This document shows, one piece after another, positions 45,814-54,693 of a stretch of 59,691 nt of DNA; position 1 is the stretch's first letter, and the number at the start of each line of letters is the position of its first letter. The translations under genes and the position numbers were made by a program. The notes below the pieces were generated by a model. It saw only the letters and a list, made by a program, of their open reading frames with translations, had not been told where the DNA came from and made no database searches. The DNA is from Teichococcus wenyumeiae (GTDB taxonomy: Bacteria > Pseudomonadota > Alphaproteobacteria > Acetobacterales > Acetobacteraceae), in assembly GCF_003696345.1 (NCBI RefSeq), contig NZ_RFLX01000023.1:1-59691 (forward strand). The letters run 5' to 3'.

Positions 45814-47223
45814 ATGAAAAACTTCACGAAGCGGGCCTACGAAATCGGCGGAACCGCCGTGTTCCAACTGATCGATGACCACGGCAGTCTGGTGACCACA
45901 TTTGATCATTTCGCTCGTCAGATGGTTAGGCGAGGACGGGCGGTCGCGACGGTCAAGCGGTACCTTGAGGTCGTTGCAAACTTCCTGGACTACCTCGCCG
46001 AGGCGGGGGCGTTCGGCCAGGCCGTGCCGTCGGAGCGCTTGGTCGCCGTAGTCGAGGACTACTTCCGAGTCCGGCAGCGGGCCTCGGAGATCCGCGCTGC
46101 TAAGCCGGGTTCCCAGGACCCCATGGTGAGGGAATATCGGGCGATCGCGGAGGCGCTCGACCTGCATTCGGTGGACGTCAACCCGAACATGGTGGCGGCC
46201 GTCAACCTGTTCATCGCCCTCTCCGAGCTGCACGCCCAGACCGAGGCCGAACGAGCGCAGGCGCTGGGGCCAAGGACAGTGCTGGACGCGAGCGGCCCAC
46301 TGCTGAAGGTGCTCACGACCACACGGGGGAAGGCAAGCCGGGAGCGGCGGGGGCGAAAGAGTGGCTCAAAGCTTGCAAACGTTATCCGTCCCGGCGCCCT
46401 CCCGACGGACAGGTCGCAGACAGTCGCCTTCTCCGTGAAGAAGGGAGTGGATGCCGACCAGCGGCTCGACTTCCCGCTTGCCTACCTCGCTCCCCTTTTC
46501 GATGCGGCCACGAGCCACCGCGACCGGGCACTCTGGACGCTGCTGGCCGGGGGGGGGCTCCGCACCTCAGAGGCAATGGCGCTGGTATGGGAGGGCGTCG
46601 ACGTCGCGAAGCGCACCGTCCACGTGTTTGACCCCAACGGCCGCAGGACGCCGAAGCCGGAGCAGAAGCAGGCCTTCCGGCGCTGGAAAGGGCGCCTCTT
46701 CAGCGAGACCTATATCTTTGAGCCTCTCAAGACCGCCTTCTTCGACAGCCTAGCGCTCTATCTCAGAGACGAATATGTGCCCGGTGTGGATCACGACCAC
46801 GTGTTCCAGGACATCCGCCAGTGTGCCGCCAGAGGGAGACCGATGGCTGACTTCTCGGACACAGCGCGGGATGCCGCATTTAAGCGTGCGGTCAGGAGGG
46901 CAGAGGTACCACCGCCGGAGCATGGAGCCTGGGGGCTGCATTCCCTGCGACACACCTATGGTGTGTACTTGACCAACTACCTGCCGATCGACGGAGGCTA
47001 TGGGCTGGACCTGCGCGAGGTGCAGCGCTTGATGGGGCATTCGGATCCCGCAACTACGGAGATCTATGCCCGGAGAGACGGCCTCGTGCTCGAGGCGAAG
47101 CTGGCCTTCGCGGACACCCACGTTTTCGGTGGGGGAACCGACGTGTCGTCACTGCCCTCCTTTGTCGTCAGGAGACTACGAGCCGAGGCGAACCGCCTCG
47201 AGGCGGCGGCGGGCGTCCAATGA
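45814..47223 (+). CDS. Tyrosine recombinase, first gene of the three-gene module
   Basis: The 469-residue protein has a SAM-like core-binding domain (about 20-150) and a catalytic domain. A full catalytic set is present: R250 in GGGLRTSEAM, H376 and R379 in HSLRHT, H409 in LMGHSD, and Y418 in TEIYAR. It should be able to cut and join DNA at the tRNA-Ser site. The ATG at 45814 has AAGGG eight bases upstream; a further upstream ATG at 45754 lies in the inverted repeat and lacks support. The second recombinase gene overlaps its stop as ATGA. TnpA of Tn554 and GInt recombinases are the closest architectures recognised. Confidence 0.85.
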   Translation: MKNFTKRAYEIGGTAVFQLIDDHGSLVTTFDHFARQMVRRGRAVATVKRYLEVVANFLDYLAEAGAFGQAVPSERLVAVVEDYFRVRQRASEIRAAKPGSQDPMVREYRAIAEALDLHSVDVNPNMVAAVNLFIALSELHAQTEAERAQALGPRTVLDASGPLLKVLTTTRGKASRERRGRKSGSKLANVIRPGALPTDRSQTVAFSVKKGVDADQRLDFPLAYLAPLFDAATSHRDRALWTLLAGGGLRTSEAMALVWEGVDVAKRTVHVFDPNGRRTPKPEQKQAFRRWKGRLFSETYIFEPLKTAFFDSLALYLRDEYVPGVDHDHVFQDIRQCAARGRPMADFSDTARDAAFKRAVRRAEVPPPEHGAWGLHSLRHTYGVYLTNYLPIDGGYGLDLREVQRLMGHSDPATTEIYARRDGLVLEAKLAFADTHVFGGGTDVSSLPSFVVRRLRAEANRLEAAAGVQ

Positions 47224-50200
47224 CCGACGTCGAAAGTGGGCAAACTGGGGGCAGGTCCGACTCTGGCCCGGTGAATGACAAGGGAAATGCCGGAGAAGGC
47301 GTCTACCTCAACCGGACAGCCTCACCGGTATTCCTGAAGGCCGGAACCGGGGCGGCTGTTCGAAAATCTCTCAGGGCGCTTGAGGCCGACTACGTGTCGG
47401 GGGGAGTCGACCAGGGTCACTCCTCCAGAACGCTGCGCGAAAAGGCCAAGGCCATGGACATCATGCGCCTTGACAACCTACACCCAACCACGGACCTGAC
47501 TGACTACGCGAGGCTGCTCTGCGAGATCGCGATTCTTCCCGCGAGCGCTACCTCGGGCGATCTGATGGGGAGGCTCTACGCGACCACTAGCTTTGGAGGG
47601 CGGGTTCCGGCGTCGGGTTGGAACCACATCCGACGGAACGCGCGTTGGATGCTTCTCCACCTCTGGGCCGAGAAGGAGGTTCTCCTCCCGATCACCTTTT
47701 CCTTCAAAGGATCGCTGACGAGGGAGGAACAGGCGAAGATCGCACCCTCTCTCCTTAGGTTCTGCCTCGACTACCAGAACGACGGCGGGACTGAGACGGA
47801 GCACTGGCGCATCCGCAACCACACGACACGATGGCTCCTAGCCACGAGCTGGTATGCGCCCAGGGACGTCGATGTCAGGCAGGCGATCGGCATCGCCAGA
47901 TTTCTAAACGACTGCAAGAACGGGAAGATAGACTTTCCCGCGCCATCGATCCTGACCAGCGTCCGCTTCCTGCTGTCCATTCTCCTGGATCAGATCCCGG
48001 ACGAGGTAAGATACGACAGGGAAGCCCTTTCCGCCTATGACCGTATCATGGCCTACCGTCTGCCAGAAGCCGCCGAAGAGGCCCTCCTCGAGACGATAGT
48101 CGATGATAGGGCCGTGCTCCGGCGCAAGAAGCAAAATGCTACCCGTCGCAAGAGGTACTGGGAAGTGCGGGGCTTCACGGGGCGGGTAGGTGTCCCGGCA
48201 TGCAGGGCGGCACGCACCGAGGTCCATGACGGAGATGCGAATGTGGAGCCGGAGGACGTCGAAAACCGGGAAAAAGGTTCGATGCTCCTGATCTTTGAGC
48301 GCAAGTACAAGCGCGTAGGCTGGTTCCCGGACACCTCCGAGTTGAGCTTCCTGTCCACAAGCCTCCCCGAGGAAGCGAGAGGGATGTGGAGCAGACTTTT
48401 TGACTCATTCTTAGCGTGGAGATCCAAGCGTGGGCTAGAGGATGGGACAGTACCACGAAATGCACTCCGCGTGCTGGCCGACTACCTGGCTGTCTGCCTT
48501 CCCGTCTCGATGGACTCAGCATCTGTCATCATGGCCGTACCCGCACGGCCCGGCGACTTCACGCGCTTCCCGTTCATCGACGATGCGGCCGAGGATATCC
48601 TAGGAGGTGCGACCCTTCTCAACTACGTCGCCAAGCGCTTCACCATCGGCAGTGCCTACAGCCACTTGAATCAGATCCGTCTCTTCTTCGAGTTCATCGG
48701 TCTCAGCTACCAGGATAATGCCGAAGTCACGGGCGAAAGCTTCAGAAATCCGATCTCTAAGGACTTCGACCTCCCTAAGACATCCCGTATCAGCGCCTGG
48801 ACGAACAAGCGGCCGCTTGGCAAGCATGTCGTGCCCCATCTCCTGAAATGGCTGTATGCCGTAGAGGCATTCGGGATGATGACGAGGGCGAAAGGTGGCC
48901 AGGTTCCGAACGGAGGGAAGACGCCGATTAGCGACGACAGCGACGTATCGACCTACCGTCATCTCGGCGAGACCTTTCGGGTCGACGAGATCCCCAACAG
49001 GCTGCTCTTGCCCCAGCCCGGCAGGAACGAACCGTCGCTAACCCAAATCCGGATGATTATCGTCGCTCTGGAGACCGGCCTCCGCTTCCAGAGCATCCAG
49101 TGGCTGTCGCGGGAGACCTTCGACGGGGGAAATGCACCGCGGGAAAAGCGAGAGTTCTATAGCCTGCGCGTAAACACGGACAAGTCGAACGACGGCTTCA
49201 CGACGGTCGTGCTGCCCAGGGTCCGGGACGTCCTCCTCCGGGAATCAGCCGACCAAGAATCCCTGATGGTCGAGGACGTGCGCGTGCCCTACGCGGGCCG
49301 TGAGAACTCGCGGTTCGCTCCTCTGCTGCCCCTGTTCAGGAACGTCTCGAACGGCCAACCCTACAGCGACAAGGCCTACAGCGAACTGTGGCTGCATGCC
49401 ATGCGTGCCTTCCAGATCCACTACAACCGCCTCGGGCTGGGACTCTCCTGTCTCGTGGACGTGGGGAAGCCCCCGACCGTGAAGGTGAGACGGACAGTCG
49501 AAGGATACCACTACTGCAGGCTGCACTACATGGCGATACACACGCCGCATTCATGCCGGTCTACCTTCATCACCCGTCGTACACCCTTCATGACGCTCGA
49601 CGACGTGGCGACCATCGTCGGCCAGGCCGACGGCAACGTGGCGAGCCACTACGACTACCCCGACCCGGATTCGCTTGGCGAAAGGCTCCTCCATGCCGAT
49701 GCCCAGGTCCTCGGCGAGATGAAAGCGCAGGCCGCGATCTCCTCCGGACCGGCCCTCATCAAGGCCAAGGAGCAGAATTCCGCGCTTGTCAGGAGCTTCC
49801 GGAAGGATCGGGAAAAGACGATCAGGACCTTCGGGATAATGGCCCTCACTCCGGCGATGGAACCTGACGAAGCCGACCCGATCGCTCTCGATCTCCTACG
49901 CTCGTCACCGATGGCCAGCATCGTGTTCCGCGAGACGCACATCTGTCCCGTGGGGGAATACTGCCCGGCGGAGATCGTAGCGCAGATCGGAGGTAATCGT
50001 CGCTGTGGGACCTGTCCGCTGGCTTGCAAGAGCATCGACCACCTCCCGGCCATCGCAGCGAAGCGGAGAGAGCTCAAGGAACGCCTGCTGGCAAGCCAGG
50101 AAGCCTATGGGCGGATGGCCGCCCGCGGAAGCGAGGGGAGCGAGTTGGGGGAGATCTACGACGCCATCGAGGCCGACCTGCAGGAACTCCTCGGCTGGAG

Positions 50201-50618
50201 CCTAGCGGAGGAGATCCTGTCGGACATGCGCCGTGACATCGCGGCTTCGGGGGAGGCGATCCATGCCGCCAGTCCGGAAATCATCCGGAGGCACCTGCTC
50301 CGGGTCACCAGACCGTCGTCGGACCGGGAGTTCCTCCTACGACGGGTGGTGGAGTCGAACGCCTATCCGACACTCGAGACCGACCGCTTGCGGTTCCAGG
50401 TCATGCAGATCAAGTCGGAAATCCTGGCCGGACTGGGAGACGTGGCGAGCCTAATGCCGGAGGGCGCAGGAGATCCTGTCGCCGAGTTCGCGGGGTTCAT
50501 CAAGACAGTCCTCAAGGCGAGGAACATCTCGATCGAGCAGCTTGCCGACGCCGTTCGTAACCCGGCCAGCATAGCTGAGTCGCGTCCGCTGCTTCTCCTC
50601 CCGCCATCGGAAGCCTGA
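47220..50618 (+). CDS. Very large divergent tyrosine recombinase, second gene of the module
   Basis: The 1,132-residue protein has a long N-terminal region without a recognised domain, then a tyrosine-recombinase-like domain. R622 is in TGLRFQS, H777 and R780 are in HSCRST, and Y811/Y813 are in SHYDYPD. The position usually filled by the second His (LGH) reads VGQ (Q802). Downstream is a Cys-rich segment, CPVGEYCP and CGTCPLAC, followed by IDHLPAIAAKRRELKE, which looks like a zinc-binding patch plus coiled coil. Large partners of this kind occur as TnpB of Tn554 and in GInts. ATG overlaps the first gene's stop. Confidence 0.75.
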   Translation: MTDVESGQTGGRSDSGPVNDKGNAGEGVYLNRTASPVFLKAGTGAAVRKSLRALEADYVSGGVDQGHSSRTLREKAKAMDIMRLDNLHPTTDLTDYARLLCEIAILPASATSGDLMGRLYATTSFGGRVPASGWNHIRRNARWMLLHLWAEKEVLLPITFSFKGSLTREEQAKIAPSLLRFCLDYQNDGGTETEHWRIRNHTTRWLLATSWYAPRDVDVRQAIGIARFLNDCKNGKIDFPAPSILTSVRFLLSILLDQIPDEVRYDREALSAYDRIMAYRLPEAAEEALLETIVDDRAVLRRKKQNATRRKRYWEVRGFTGRVGVPACRAARTEVHDGDANVEPEDVENREKGSMLLIFERKYKRVGWFPDTSELSFLSTSLPEEARGMWSRLFDSFLAWRSKRGLEDGTVPRNALRVLADYLAVCLPVSMDSASVIMAVPARPGDFTRFPFIDDAAEDILGGATLLNYVAKRFTIGSAYSHLNQIRLFFEFIGLSYQDNAEVTGESFRNPISKDFDLPKTSRISAWTNKRPLGKHVVPHLLKWLYAVEAFGMMTRAKGGQVPNGGKTPISDDSDVSTYRHLGETFRVDEIPNRLLLPQPGRNEPSLTQIRMIIVALETGLRFQSIQWLSRETFDGGNAPREKREFYSLRVNTDKSNDGFTTVVLPRVRDVLLRESADQESLMVEDVRVPYAGRENSRFAPLLPLFRNVSNGQPYSDKAYSELWLHAMRAFQIHYNRLGLGLSCLVDVGKPPTVKVRRTVEGYHYCRLHYMAIHTPHSCRSTFITRRTPFMTLDDVATIVGQADGNVASHYDYPDPDSLGERLLHADAQVLGEMKAQAAISSGPALIKAKEQNSALVRSFRKDREKTIRTFGIMALTPAMEPDEADPIALDLLRSSPMASIVFRETHICPVGEYCPAEIVAQIGGNRRCGTCPLACKSIDHLPAIAAKRRELKERLLASQEAYGRMAARGSEGSELGEIYDAIEADLQELLGWSLAEEILSDMRRDIAASGEAIHAASPEIIRRHLLRVTRPSSDREFLLRRVVESNAYPTLETDRLRFQVMQIKSEILAGLGDVASLMPEGAGDPVAEFAGFIKTVLKARNISIEQLADAVRNPASIAESRPLLLLPPSEA

Positions 50619-50621
50619 GCG

Positions 50622-51248
50622 ATGCCCGCCCGTAAAGGGACCTACAACGCCCGCGCCTTCCACAAGGAAGGCCGGGAGGCGACCCTGGCCGTCATCGATG
50701 GCGTCCTGGGAGGCATCCGACCCGGGACCGTGTTCCGCAACGTTAGTAACCTCGCCGAGTACGTGGCCGAACGGTGCGGCACGTCGGCAGGGAACCTTCG
50801 GCGGAACCCGGCCTACCGCGCCCGTCTTGAGACACACGTTGCATCCCAGAAGGGTGCTGTCGGCCTGGTAGCCGACAGCACGCAGGAGATGGCGACCCTC
50901 AAGGCCAAGCTCCTGTCAGCCCGTCTCGAGTTGTCGAACGCACGGGCGGACAAGAGGCGCCTGGAACTCTACATCCAGCAGAACGTCAAATCGGGAAATG
51001 AGGCCCGCCTTGACGGGGCCGCCGCCAAGACAAGGAACGCCGCGTCAGCACCCGACTTCTACGAGGCGTTCGTCTGCACGGCGACGGCGCTCGTTAGGGT
51101 TTTGGAGAACGCACGCGTCTTCGAAGTGGACGTCGCACGAGGGTTGATTATTAATCGAGCTGAGCGGCCAGGTAGCCTACCAGTAGTGGGCAGCAACCTT
51201 ACAAAGGCTTTTATCGCCTGGTATATTCAACAGCTAAAAGACAAATGA
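50622..51248 (+). CDS. Small putative DNA-binding coiled-coil protein, third gene of the module
   Basis: The 208-residue product begins three bases after the second recombinase stop. Residues about 36-70 (VSNLAEYVAERCGTSAGNLRRNPAYRARLE) look like a helix-turn-helix, followed by a long helix (about 85-125) rich in Lys/Arg/Glu/Leu and likely coiled coil. TnpC of Tn554 and DUF6262 proteins share this plan and assist recombination. It lacks recombinase motifs, so the module is not a trio of recombinases. The function is inferred from position and layout. Confidence 0.6.
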   Translation: MPARKGTYNARAFHKEGREATLAVIDGVLGGIRPGTVFRNVSNLAEYVAERCGTSAGNLRRNPAYRARLETHVASQKGAVGLVADSTQEMATLKAKLLSARLELSNARADKRRLELYIQQNVKSGNEARLDGAAAKTRNAASAPDFYEAFVCTATALVRVLENARVFEVDVARGLIINRAERPGSLPVVGSNLTKAFIAWYIQQLKDK

Positions 51249-51274
51249 ATTGAAAATATAGAATAAATCAAATT

Positions 51275-51361
51275 CGGGTGGAATGGGATTCGAACCCATG
51301 GTGGACTTGCACCCACGGCGGTTTTCAAGACCGCTGCCTTAAACCACTCGGCCATCCACCC
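51275..51361 (-). tRNA. Complete tRNA-Ser (UGA) carried by the island
   Basis: An 87-nt cloverleaf forms on the minus strand. Acceptor GGGTGGA (51361-51355) pairs perfectly with TCCACCC, and the discriminator is G. The anticodon loop gives TGA. It has a long variable arm and an intact T-arm (ATGGG/CCCAT around TTCGAAT). No CCA is encoded. From T8 to the end of the anticodon arm, 40 bases match the broken chromosomal copy exactly, while acceptor, variable arm and T-stem differ. It is not a displaced half of the broken gene. Confidence 0.94.
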
Positions 51362-51608
51362 TCATGATAAGTATCTTAGCCTATAACAGGCATCTTGTTC
51401 AACCCGGTCGGCATGGCCACCGGCGAGACCGCTGGCACGATGTTTGAGCAGATGTCCGGGGATCCAAATTAGGGCAACGCGTTGCTGGTCCCGCAGGCGG
51501 CTCAGAAAATCCGCAATGCGGCGAGACTAATCCGGATCCAGTTCGCGGCCACCCTTGCCAGAGCCGCGCCGTGTGCTGTCCTCTGCACAAGAAACGATGG
51601 GTGTATAG
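51362..51608. other. Gap with a possible gene-end remnant
   Basis: Besides the tRNA promoter, no complete gene is seen. A short open stretch starting ATG at 51413 reads MATGETAGTMFEQMSGDPN and stops at 51470-51472. It looks like a remnant of a gene's 3' end, not recognised. At 51500 or so GCGGCTCAGAAAA also occurs near 52,953 inside the small mobile element, so this may be decayed mobile DNA. Confidence 0.35.
51373..51402 (-). promoter_or_regulatory. Promoter of the island tRNA-Ser
   Basis: On the minus strand TTGAAC (51402-51397) and TAAGAT (51378-51373) are separated by 18 bases. The -10 lies about 11 bases before the first tRNA base. This close match to a sigma-70 promoter supports expression of the replacement tRNA. 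Confidence 0.6.
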
Positions 51609-52517
51609 ATGCCGACTGCCCTAGATCTCCTTCTGGAGAACAAATCCCCAACGCACCGCAAAGCGCGTGAGGCCATGCTGCCCTTGGTGCGGCATGCCCT
51701 TGTTGGTAGCACCATCACCTACCTCGGTCTGAAGAAGATCGTTGAGCCGGATATCAGCAATTCCTGGGCCCTCCACTATAACCACGTCGCCGGGAGGGTC
51801 GGCGACATCTGCGAGGCGCTCGGCAAGGAGATGGGCGAGACGATCCCTCCCCTAAACGCGATTGTTGTGAACGGTCAGACCAAACTACCCAGCTACGGGG
51901 TCGACCACTACCTAGCTCGCTTCCTTGGCTTCAGCGGCCCCGAAATTGGGCGGCTCAGCCAGGAGGAGCGCGACGCCTACGCTCGCCAGGCCATCCATTC
52001 CGTCTTTGACTACAACGGGTGGCCAGAGGTGTGCAGGCGACTCCGGCTACGGGTGCCGATCGCTGGGCGCAAGCGTGTACCAGGCCCAGGCTCCCGGCTT
52101 CCGGATCCCCGGGGGTTTTCTACTGGCCGGGAGAGTGCCGCCCACAAGGACCTCAAAATTTGGGCGGCGTCCAATCCCGAGTTCTTCGCCGACTATGGCA
52201 CCTTCGGGATCGGCGAGACTGAGGTTACCCTTTCGTCGGGCGACCGTCTCGATGCCTACTTCGAGGGCGGCGCGTCGCGCCTCGCTGTCGAGGTCAAGTC
52301 CGTCCGGTCGCCGCACGACGAGATCGAGCGCGGTGTATTTCAGTGCGTGAAGTACCGCTCAGTCCTCAGGGCCATGCAGAGCGTCCTTGGGCATGCTCCG
52401 AACGCGCAGGCAGTATTAGTCCTGGATGGCCCACCCCCTGCAGGGGTTTCCGGACTTGCGGCTACACTGACCGTAAACGTGTTCGATGTCAGCGACTCGT
52501 TTCGAGCGGGCGGCTGA
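51609..52517 (+). CDS. Protein with a PD-(D/E)XK nuclease signature
   Basis: The 302-residue protein has a mostly helical N-terminal half of unknown type. The C-terminal half has GRESAAHKDLKIWAA, GETEVTLSSGDRLDAYF and LAVEVKS. D215 and E228-V-K230 fit the D-x(n)-E-x-K core of PD-(D/E)XK nucleases. A GVFQCVKYRSVLRAMQ helix follows, as in restriction-like enzymes and island-encoded nucleases. No methylase is nearby. It may be a defence nuclease, but this is inference. It is the first cargo gene after the recombinase module and replacement tRNA. Confidence 0.6.
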   Translation: MPTALDLLLENKSPTHRKAREAMLPLVRHALVGSTITYLGLKKIVEPDISNSWALHYNHVAGRVGDICEALGKEMGETIPPLNAIVVNGQTKLPSYGVDHYLARFLGFSGPEIGRLSQEERDAYARQAIHSVFDYNGWPEVCRRLRLRVPIAGRKRVPGPGSRLPDPRGFSTGRESAAHKDLKIWAASNPEFFADYGTFGIGETEVTLSSGDRLDAYFEGGASRLAVEVKSVRSPHDEIERGVFQCVKYRSVLRAMQSVLGHAPNAQAVLVLDGPPPAGVSGLAATLTVNVFDVSDSFRAGG

Positions 52518-52742
52518 GCCGCGCGGCCCCACCGCATATCGCGCGGCCAGTCACTCGTAACGAAGCTGCTGGGTCGAGTCTTCCCTGAAGGATTCCGTGG
52601 TCCTTGACTGCAGAGGGGAGAGAAGGCCGAGTGGCTAGGGATTGCCCCTGCATGCCCTCAGGGCCCCAGACCTCCCGCTGCCCACTTGTTGCAGAGGTTC
52701 GCTGACGGTCTATCCGACCCCGTCCAATGGCAGGATTGCCCA

Positions 52743-52877
52743 ATGAGCTTTTCGGATCAGATTCCCTTCGTTCCCCCGAACCTGATCGAGAATCCCGAAC
52801 CGAGGTGTCCCTGCCTCTTGCTCCTTGACACTTCGGGATCCATGAACGGCAGGCCGATCACCGCCCTGAATGATGGC
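52743..52877 (+). pseudogene. N-terminal fragment of a von Willebrand factor A (TerY-like) protein
   Basis: The 45 intact codons begin [20 protein letters not shown] and include [15 protein letters not shown], the metal-ion-dependent adhesion site (DxSxS) of vWA domains. The rest of the domain is absent. The frame runs into the small inverted-repeat element at 52878 and stops at 52881-52883. No continuation of the vWA fold was found beyond the element. TerY-type proteins usually act in operons with phosphatases and kinases in stress or defence islands. The break is probably recent, because the fragment's sequence is well kept. Confidence 0.7.
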
Positions 52878-53014
52878 TGTTGATTGCCACTGAGAGCCGG
52901 GATCTCCCGCACTTTCCGTGCTGCGCCTAGGGCAAACTTATCTGCAAGTGCTTGGAGCGGCTCAGAAAACCCCCAACTCAATCCGCATCAACCGCTCAAC
53001 TTCCGAAAACGGCC

Positions 53015-53022
53015 ACCATTTG
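53015..53022. repeat. Left target-site duplication of the IS66 element
   Basis: ACCATTTG here equals 55498-55505, exactly flanking the IS ends. An 8-bp duplication is the IS66-family norm and implies a recent, unrearranged insertion. Confidence 0.9.
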
Positions 53023-53053
53023 GTACCCATCCGGTGATGGCCGCGGTTGACGC

Positions 53054-54646
53054 TTAAGCGGCGGCGGTTGCAGGCGTTTGAGCACGCTGCCAGTTCCACG
53101 GCAGAAGTTCGTCGAGCCTGGAGGCGGGGTGATCGGCGATGCGGGCGAGCACATCGGCGAGCCAAGCGCGGGGATCGACGTCGTTCAGCTTCGCGGTGGT
53201 GATCAGCGCGTAGATCATCGCGGCCCGTTCGCCGCCACGGTCACTGCCTGCGAACAGCCATGCTTTCCTGCCGAGGGCCACGCCACGGAGTGCGCGTTCG
53301 GCGGCGTTGTTCGTCAAACAAACCCGGCCGTCGCTGAGAAACTGGGTGAATGCAGGCCAGCGCTTGAGAGCATAGTCCAGCGCCTTGGCCAGGTCGTTGT
53401 GGCGCGACAGCTTTCCCCTGCTCTCCAGCATCCAGGCATGGAGATCGGCAACGAGTGGGGCCACGACGCTCTGCCGGTGCTGCAGGCGATCGGCCGCCGG
53501 GCGCCGGTTCACCGCCCGCTCGGCCTCGAACACCCGGTCGATGCGGCGCACGGCCTCGGCCGCCAGCGGCGCGCGGGCGACTTCCGCCAGCTCGAACACC
53601 TTGCGCCGGAAATGCGCCCAGCACGCCGCCTCCGTCACCGGCGCGGGCTTACGGCTGACCAGATAGAGGTCGCCGAACCCGGCATAGGCGTCGGCCTGCA
53701 GGATCCCGCTGTAGGCGGCCAGGTGTCGCTTGGGGTGCTCGGCGGTGCGGTCGCGTGAGAAGTAGAACACGGCGGCCGGTGGCGCTGGTCCGGCAAAGGG
53801 CTGGTCGTCCCGCACATAGGCCCAGAGGCGGGCGGTGACCGTCTTGCCGCGCGCGAGCAGCGGTACCGTGGTGTCGTCTCCGTGCAGGCGCTCCGCCGCC
53901 AGGACATGCGCCTCGATGAGCGCGTGGAGTGGCGAGAGAACCGCCGCCGCGGTGCCGACCCAGTCCGCCAGGGTGGAGACGCTCAGTTCCACGCCCTCGC
54001 GGGCATAGCTCTCGCTCTGGCGGTTCAGCGGCAGGTGCTGGCCGAACTTGGCCTCCAGGATCATCGCCAGCAGGTTCGGTCCGGCCCGGCCGCGGGCGAT
54101 CGGATGGAACGGCGCGGGCGGCTGGGTGATCACCTCGCACTGACGGCAAGAGTACTTCTCCCGCACCGTCTGGATGACCTTCCACGAGCGCGGGATCACC
54201 TCCAGGGTTTCCGTGACGTCCTCGCCCAGCTTGGACAGCTTGCCGCCGCAGCAGGGACAGGCCGCGGGTGACGGGAGCACCACCCGCTCGCGCGGCAGGT
54301 GGGCAGGCAGAGGGCCGCGGGAGGGCCTGCGCGGCGGTGCGCCGGGCCGGGTTCCAGCCTGGTTCTCCGCCCGCGCCGCGTCCTCGGCCGCCGTGGCGAC
54401 CAACTCGCCGAGTTCCAGTTCCAGCTGGTCCAGCAGCTTACGGCCGCGCTCGGAGGAGGCGCCGAACTTGTCGTGCCGCAGTTTGGCGATCACCAGCTTG
54501 AGGTGCGCGATCATCGCCTCCGCGCCAACCGCCCTGGCCTCGGCACCGGTGGCACGGGCCTCGGCCGCGAGGCGCGCCTCCCGCTCGGCTGCCAGTGCCG
54601 CGCGCAGGGCCTCAACGTCATCAGGGTCAGCCGCGGCGGGCGTCAT
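53054..54646 (-). CDS. tnpC: IS66 transposase TnpC
   Basis: The 530-residue DDE transposase has an N-terminal leucine-zipper-like region with a following zinc-finger-like CPCCGG and CRQC pair. The catalytic region includes LHGDDTTVPLLA, DAYAGFGDLY, CWAHFRRKVFE and LTNNAAERALRG. The C-terminal LITTAKLNDVDPRAWLADVL motif is typical of IS66. No frameshift is seen. It lies downstream of tnpB in the element's operon. Confidence 0.93.
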   Translation of the reverse strand: MTPAAADPDDVEALRAALAAEREARLAAEARATGAEARAVGAEAMIAHLKLVIAKLRHDKFGASSERGRKLLDQLELELGELVATAAEDAARAENQAGTRPGAPPRRPSRGPLPAHLPRERVVLPSPAACPCCGGKLSKLGEDVTETLEVIPRSWKVIQTVREKYSCRQCEVITQPPAPFHPIARGRAGPNLLAMILEAKFGQHLPLNRQSESYAREGVELSVSTLADWVGTAAAVLSPLHALIEAHVLAAERLHGDDTTVPLLARGKTVTARLWAYVRDDQPFAGPAPPAAVFYFSRDRTAEHPKRHLAAYSGILQADAYAGFGDLYLVSRKPAPVTEAACWAHFRRKVFELAEVARAPLAAEAVRRIDRVFEAERAVNRRPAADRLQHRQSVVAPLVADLHAWMLESRGKLSRHNDLAKALDYALKRWPAFTQFLSDGRVCLTNNAAERALRGVALGRKAWLFAGSDRGGERAAMIYALITTAKLNDVDPRAWLADVLARIADHPASRLDELLPWNWQRAQTPATAAA

Positions 54647-54693
54647 ACCAGAAGTGAATCAGGGACAGCCGCGCTTTGCCAGCACAATCGGCT

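Noticed and set aside
45814-51248. RIT element (three tyrosine recombinases in tandem)
   Set aside because: The third gene has no recombinase motifs, and the second is far larger than RIT proteins.
51498-52968. GCGGCTCAGAAAA shared by 51,500 and 52,955 as a direct repeat or attachment site
   Set aside because: Only 13 bases match and the flanks differ; this is too weak to call.
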